Assembly: GCF_036013935.1 (NCBI RefSeq) | Contig: NZ_CP107902.1 | Span: 2,823,001-2,887,000 of the forward strand | Origin: Streptomyces sp. NBC_00461 | GTDB taxonomy: Bacteria > Actinomycetota > Actinomycetes > Streptomycetales > Streptomycetaceae | DNA length: 64,000 nt | Direction of reading: 5' to 3' | Part shown: piece by piece, positions 59,600-64,000 of the stretch | Layout: the number at the start of each line of letters is the position of its first letter | Position numbering within the stretch: position 1 is the first letter of the stretch | The notes under the pieces: generated by a model | What the model saw: the letters and a program-made list of their open reading frames with translations, nothing else | The model's database searches: none | What the model was told of the DNA's origin: nothing | Translations under genes and position numbers: made by a program

Positions 59600-62506
59600 T
59601 CAGCCGGCTCGAAGGGCGAACTGCTCACGCAGCAACGCCTCATGGAGCCGTAGCGTGCGCCCGTCCGGCAGGGTCTCCAGCACTTGTACCCCGTCGTAGT
59701 TGAGGAGCTGCCGCAGGACCGCGGCGAAGCCGTCGCTCCGGGTGGCGGGCATGCCCGCACGCTGGGCGAGCGCGGTCACCGGCAGCGTGCCGCCCGCGTC
59801 GAGCAGTGCGGCGAGGGCCTTGTGGACCTGTTCCTGCTGCGGCTTGCGGGCCAGACCGTCGAGCTGCCCCTGGTATGTCTCCGAGTCGAGCAGCGCCGTC
59901 ACGAGCGCCTCGGTCCGTGATACGGCGGTCGGAGTGAGGAGGGCATCATCCGCCTTGGCGGTCAGCGCCACGTCGAAGAGGGCGTCGGGCAGCGTCCCGG
60001 GGTCCGGTTGCTTCTTCCGGGGTTTCGCGGTGCCCTTCCTCGGAGCCGCGTCGGCCATCTGAGCCGCACGCTCGTCCGTGACCGGCCTCCCCGCCTCCTC
60101 CGGAGCCCACCAGATCGGCCGCTGATCCCCCAACTCCCTCCAGCTCTTGGGCGGTTCCGCCCCGAACGGCAGGAAGGCGAGCACCGGGATGGTGAACTCG
60201 GCGAGGGAGGCCCCGCCGTGGTAGCCCGCCTTGAGGGCGGTGTAGCGCGAGTCTGCGTCCCAGAGCGCGACGATGGACGCACCAGCTTCTGGCCACACCA
60301 CGCGCGGCCCGGAAAGGGCGATCTCCCGTTCGCCGAGCGGACCGCCGCCGGGCAGGCGGTGGCGCGCGGAGGCGGGTTCGGTGGCGGCGTCGGCTTTGGT
60401 GCCATGACGGTCGACGACGTGGCCGTGGTCGCTGGTGACGATGACGGCCATGCCCTGGGCCGCCGCCACCCGGAGCAGGTCGCGCAGGCCGGGTACGTCG
60501 TCGACCCGCCAGGCTCCGTCGCCGAGCTTCTGTTCCTTGGCAAGCCGGTCGTCAATGGCGTTGAGGACGACAGCGACATGAGTTCTGCCGTCGGTGAGCG
60601 CTTCCGTGAGCGCCGAACCGAAGGTGTCGCCCGCCATGTCGGTCCGCAGGTCATCCTTGTGGAATACGGCGGCCGGGGCCCCGCCCCACAGCTTCAGAGC
60701 AGGGAAGAGCCGCTTCTCATCGGCCTGAGTGCCCTTCATCAGAGTGCCCGCGAAGAGCGACGTCCGGGATACGGCCGTCACGGTGGGCAGGGCGGCGGCC
60801 ATCGCCCTCCGGAGGGGATCGTCCTCGGACAGTGGGTCGAACTCCGCCCAGGAGCGGCGCAGTTCCTCGCCTAGCTCGTTCGCTATGGCCGCGCTCATGC
60901 CGTCGAGCACGAGCAGCAGCACCCGCCGCTCCTCTCCGCGCCGGACGACCGGTCCGACCACGCGGTCGAGGAAGGTCTCGACGGTGAGCATGCTGCCCGG
61001 CTGGGTGCCGGCCTTGGTCCAGCCGGCCAGGCAGCGCGCGAAGGACGCGTCGATCTGCTGGCGCAGGTCCCGGACGCGGGTGCCCAGGGTGTCGTAGGCG
61101 GACTTGAGCACGAGGTTCGCGTCGCCGCCGGCCTCGATGTGCTCAAGGGCGAGGTCGGCCCAGCCGGTCTCGGTGATGTGCCTCTTTATGGCGTCGGCGA
61201 CGGTGGGGGCATCGGCGGACGGGTCGGTGGCCAGCCAGCGGGCGAGACGCTGCCCCATACGCGCGCGCTCTATGCGGGCGGATTCCTCCGGATCACTGGC
61301 GAGCCGGTGGTCAGCCAGGCGCAGCACGGCCTCAGCCACGGCGGCCGTGTCACCCGTCGCGAGGGCCTGGCCGACCGCGGTGAACCGTGCGTCGAGTCCG
61401 CCGCGCAGGACGGGGCTCGCCGCTACGACTGCCTCCGCACCGAATTGGCGCGCCAGCACGGCCGCCCGGTCGAGCACCATGCCGGTAGTGCGGCGTGCCT
61501 CGCGGGCCCGGTCGGCGTCGGCTCCACCGTTGCGGTATCCGACTGCCAGCAGCGTGGTCACGTACTCCTCGGCGGACCTGCCGAAGGCGGTTACCAAGGC
61601 GTCGAGTTGTTCGGCGACCGCCGGGGGCTGATCACCGAAGTAACGTTCGGCACGGCCCCGGGCCTGGTAGGTCTCCGGGGCGGGCTCGGCGTGCTGCCAC
61701 AGGGCCGCGCACACGAGGCCGAAGGCAGCGGCGTCCGAGCCACGTTCGGCGTCGACGAGGGCGAGCAGGGCGCGTCCGGCGAGGCCCGCCTGGTCCTCCT
61801 CGCCGAGGAAGGCGGTCAGTCCGGCGCGCTCAGGGCCGCGCAACCCGAGCAGCCCGTCGGAGGCGCTGGGGCGGGTCGACCAGTTCAACAGTGTCTGCGC
61901 ACCGAGCCGGTCGTCACCTGGGCGCCGCGTGCCACTCTCAGTGTCGTAACGGCCGAGACGCAGGCGGCGCTGGGCGAGCGCGGTGAGAGCGTACTGCCGG
62001 GACAGCCAACCGCCGGGCACGGGCGGCCAACCGCCGGGCGGAGTGGCGTCGAGCAGGGCTTCGGCCGCCCAGTTGATGTCCTTGAGGCGCGGGTCGATCT
62101 GTCGCGCGCCGAACGCCTCCCGCACGACGTCCCAGCTGTCGACCGTGTCGATACGCAGCTTGTGGACGCGGGCGAGGATCGCCGGGTCGAGTTCGTTCTG
62201 CTCGCGGTCGGTGAGGACGACCAGGACGGCGGGGCCGGGGCGGCGGCCCGTCAGGTGGTCGAGGACGAGTTCGTGGACGGCGAGCGGTGAGGGCGCCACC
62301 GCGACGCCGGCCGTCCGGCCCTCGCCCCAGGCGGGTTCGGCGGGCCCGTCCCACTGAGGTGCGGACCGCAGCAGCACGACCCGGCGCCTGCCTCCGCCAT
62401 CTCCGGTGAGGGAGGCGGCGAGGGAGGACTGCGAGGACAGGTACTGGGTGACGGTCGCGCTGTTCAGCCGGACGGCGCCCGGGACGGCGGCGACGGTGTC
62501 CGTCAT
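59600..62506 (-). CDS. pglZ: BREX type 2 phosphatase-domain protein PglZ
   Basis: A 968-residue PglZ protein. The alkaline-phosphatase-superfamily core shows [17 protein letters not shown] (metal Asp, about residue 535) and [15 protein letters not shown] (Asp-His, about 695). The N-terminal region ([22 protein letters not shown]) and C-terminal winged-helix-like end are as in Streptomyces PglZ. PglZ is the hallmark protein shared by all BREX types. Its start overlaps the pglY stop by 4 bp. Confidence 0.9.
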   Translation of the reverse strand: MTDTVAAVPGAVRLNSATVTQYLSSQSSLAASLTGDGGGRRRVVLLRSAPQWDGPAEPAWGEGRTAGVAVAPSPLAVHELVLDHLTGRRPGPAVLVVLTDREQNELDPAILARVHKLRIDTVDSWDVVREAFGARQIDPRLKDINWAAEALLDATPPGGWPPVPGGWLSRQYALTALAQRRLRLGRYDTESGTRRPGDDRLGAQTLLNWSTRPSASDGLLGLRGPERAGLTAFLGEEDQAGLAGRALLALVDAERGSDAAAFGLVCAALWQHAEPAPETYQARGRAERYFGDQPPAVAEQLDALVTAFGRSAEEYVTTLLAVGYRNGGADADRAREARRTTGMVLDRAAVLARQFGAEAVVAASPVLRGGLDARFTAVGQALATGDTAAVAEAVLRLADHRLASDPEESARIERARMGQRLARWLATDPSADAPTVADAIKRHITETGWADLALEHIEAGGDANLVLKSAYDTLGTRVRDLRQQIDASFARCLAGWTKAGTQPGSMLTVETFLDRVVGPVVRRGEERRVLLLVLDGMSAAIANELGEELRRSWAEFDPLSEDDPLRRAMAAALPTVTAVSRTSLFAGTLMKGTQADEKRLFPALKLWGGAPAAVFHKDDLRTDMAGDTFGSALTEALTDGRTHVAVVLNAIDDRLAKEQKLGDGAWRVDDVPGLRDLLRVAAAQGMAVIVTSDHGHVVDRHGTKADAATEPASARHRLPGGGPLGEREIALSGPRVVWPEAGASIVALWDADSRYTALKAGYHGGASLAEFTIPVLAFLPFGAEPPKSWRELGDQRPIWWAPEEAGRPVTDERAAQMADAAPRKGTAKPRKKQPDPGTLPDALFDVALTAKADDALLTPTAVSRTEALVTALLDSETYQGQLDGLARKPQQEQVHKALAALLDAGGTLPVTALAQRAGMPATRSDGFAAVLRQLLNYDGVQVLETLPDGRTLRLHEALLREQFALRAG

Positions 62507-64000
62507 TCGACGACCTTCCAGGTGATCTCGATGGTCGCGTCGGGGTGGCGGGCAGCCAGTTCGGACAGTTCCGCCTGGAGGTCGGCGGCGGCGCGTGCCG
62601 CGGTCGTACGGCGGCCACCGGACGTCCGCGCGGAGCCGCTGCCGGAGGCGGCCGGTGTGGGTGTCTCCTGCGGGGCGTACGGGATGCGCGGGTCGCTCGT
62701 CGGCGTGTTCAGGGACAGGTCGTCAGCCGTGGGCTGGGGTGCGACGGGAGGGGGCGGCGGGGTGGCTGCCTGAGTGCGCTTCACCAGGGCGACGACCTCG
62801 CGCTGGGTACGGGCCAGGGCGTCGCGCAGGTCCGCGGTGCGCTGGTCGTCGCGGGCCACGTTGCGCAGCGAGTCGAGCAGTGCCGCGCCCTCGGGGCCGA
62901 GTCCGGCCGCGAGTTCGAGGGTGCTCCAGGGCGCGGAGGCGACGGCCTCCGCGACTCCGCGGGCCTGCTTGATGGAGGTCCCGTACCGGTCGGCGCTGGT
63001 CTCGCCGAGGTCGAAGGAGGCGAGGGCCTCCACGGTCTTCTTCGCCCCGGCCGCGCCCTTGCCGGCCTCCGCCGTGAGCGCGTCCAGCAGTTGCAGGGAG
63101 CGGCGGGCGAGGGCGAGTCGTCCGGTGTCGGCGGTCTGGTCGAGACCGAGGAAGGAGGCGTGGGCCTCCAACTGGTGCACCAGGTCCGCCGCGTGGTCCC
63201 GGTGGGCGCGGGCGGCCTCGATGATCTGGCGGGCGAACTGGTTGACCATCCGGCCGCGCCGCAGGGCGGGAGCCTTCTGCCCGAAGATCGTCTCGAAGCG
63301 CTGCCGTGCCGTGTCCCAGTCGGACTCGGCGGGCAGTGGCTGGCTGCGCAGCGCGTCATGGTCCTTGATCGCGGACAGTTCGGGCGCGGGGTCGAGTACG
63401 GTGCCGCCGCGCACCCACACCCGGTCGTCCATCTCGGCGAACGCGGCGACGACGAGCCGGGCGAGGAAGTCGGGCAGGCCGCGCGGGTCGGGCTTGTCCG
63501 TCCAATCGGTCAGGGTGATCAGGGACAGGTCCCCGGTGACGCCCTGGGCGCTGGCGAGCTGGCGGAAGTGGTCGGCCCAGTAGCGGGACAGCTCGAAGTA
63601 CGCCTCCTTCTGCTGCCCGAGGCGCAGGGGCCCGGCGATCCGCTGCATGAGCTTGCGGTCGGTGGCCGGGACCTCCACCCGCCCGTCACGCGCTTCCGCG
63701 GCGGACCGGACGTGGGTGAACACCTTCTTGGTGTCGACTGACTTGACGGCGGTGCCGGTGCCGTCGGGGTCGAGGTCGGGGTGCGCCGGGTACTGGTGGG
63801 CGAGCAGCTTGCCCGCGACGTGCCGGATGCCGTCGTGCAGGCTCTGCCCGAAGGACAGGGTGAGGCCGTCGACATCGGGCAGCGGGACGAGGTGGTCGTC
63901 GAAGTCGGGCACGACGTCGGCGGCCTGCTTCTGGGCTAGACCGTAGGCCTGCTTGAAGGCGCCCTTGACCTGCTTGAGCAGAGCCTCACGCTGGGTTTCG
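62503..64000 (-). CDS. pglY: BREX type 2 protein PglY, C-terminal part (start outside window)
   Basis: The frame is open from the stop at 62503-62505 to the right edge, giving about 499 residues of the C-terminal half of PglY, a large (about 1,200-residue) P-loop ATPase of Pgl/BREX-2. The Walker motifs are in the missing N-terminal part. The visible part has the helical region [26 protein letters not shown] and a Pro/Thr/Ser-rich linker near the end, then [16 protein letters not shown] and a C-terminal helix. Identification rests on its resemblance plus the immediate overlap with pglZ. The remaining genes of the system (pglW, pglX) would be expected beyond 64,000. Confidence 0.82.
   Translation of the reverse strand, partial: ETQREALLKQVKGAFKQAYGLAQKQAADVVPDFDDHLVPLPDVDGLTLSFGQSLHDGIRHVAGKLLAHQYPAHPDLDPDGTGTAVKSVDTKKVFTHVRSAAEARDGRVEVPATDRKLMQRIAGPLRLGQQKEAYFELSRYWADHFRQLASAQGVTGDLSLITLTDWTDKPDPRGLPDFLARLVVAAFAEMDDRVWVRGGTVLDPAPELSAIKDHDALRSQPLPAESDWDTARQRFETIFGQKAPALRRGRMVNQFARQIIEAARAHRDHAADLVHQLEAHASFLGLDQTADTGRLALARRSLQLLDALTAEAGKGAAGAKKTVEALASFDLGETSADRYGTSIKQARGVAEAVASAPWSTLELAAGLGPEGAALLDSLRNVARDDQRTADLRDALARTQREVVALVKRTQAATPPPPPVAPQPTADDLSLNTPTSDPRIPYAPQETPTPAASGSGSARTSGGRRTTAARAAADLQAELSELAARHPDATIEITWKVVE

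Noticed and set aside
1..64000. CRISPR arrays, tRNA or rRNA genes, insertion sequences, phage attachment sites
   Set aside because: No regularly spaced identical repeats with unique spacers, no cloverleaf or rRNA-like segments, and no transposase or integrase genes were seen.

Overview
The window is very GC-rich, with dense, often overlapping (ATGA/GTGA) genes, GTG starts, a TTA codon in a regulator and actinobacterial gene families throughout. This points to a Streptomyces or close relative. Gene functions below are recognised from the sequence; no database search was run.

Layout. (1) 1-3.55 kb: ordinary chromosome, with a partial D-Ala-D-Ala carboxypeptidase, an aldo/keto reductase, an NTF2-like protein, DoxX and a MazG-like protein. 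(2) 3.6-6.6 kb: a compact lasso-peptide locus in the order precursor, cyclase, PqqD-like RRE and leader protease, all on the minus strand. It abuts a truncated cytochrome P450 fragment and has no visible exporter. (3) 6.7-49.6 kb: a large NRPS lipopeptide cluster. (4) 50.0-52.8 kb: a membrane protein divergent from a two-component system. (5) 52.9-64.0 kb: a type 2 BREX (Pgl) phage-defence locus (pglY partial, pglZ, brxD, brxHI). Its minus-strand gene order is interrupted by a plus-strand DUF262 / CBS-HEPN gene pair.

NRPS cluster. One operon (sbnA-sbnB-LOG-carbamoyltransferase) should make 2,3-diaminopropionate and then carbamoylate it, which would give a 3-ureidoalanine (albizziin)-like residue. 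An Fe(II)/2-oxoglutarate hydroxylase and a FabH form a second unit. A third unit encodes a free PCP, a free condensation domain, an M20 ureido-hydrolase and a type II thioesterase. The core operon is MbtH, NRPS A (A-T-C-A-T), NRPS B (four C-A-T modules plus TE) and an MFS exporter. NRPS A has no N-terminal condensation domain, so chain initiation probably uses the free condensation protein. A lipid set (fatty acyl-AMP ligase, ACP, KAS II, FabH, acyl-ACP desaturase, acyl-CoA dehydrogenase, GMC oxidoreductase and an R2-like ligand-binding oxidase) would supply an oxidised acyl chain. A Mn/Fe NRAMP transporter is in the same block. My reading of the six A-domain codes is Gln-like, Asn-like, Thr-like, Gly, Asn and Asn-like.

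Control. A LuxR-type regulator carries a TTA codon (bldA dependence). A SARP plus a NarL-type response regulator sit at the right border behind a small secreted two-cysteine peptide. Three or four promoters in the cluster share a direct repeat, TATAG-N6-TATAG (period 11 bp), the geometry of SARP operators. This ties the dispersed operons into one regulon.
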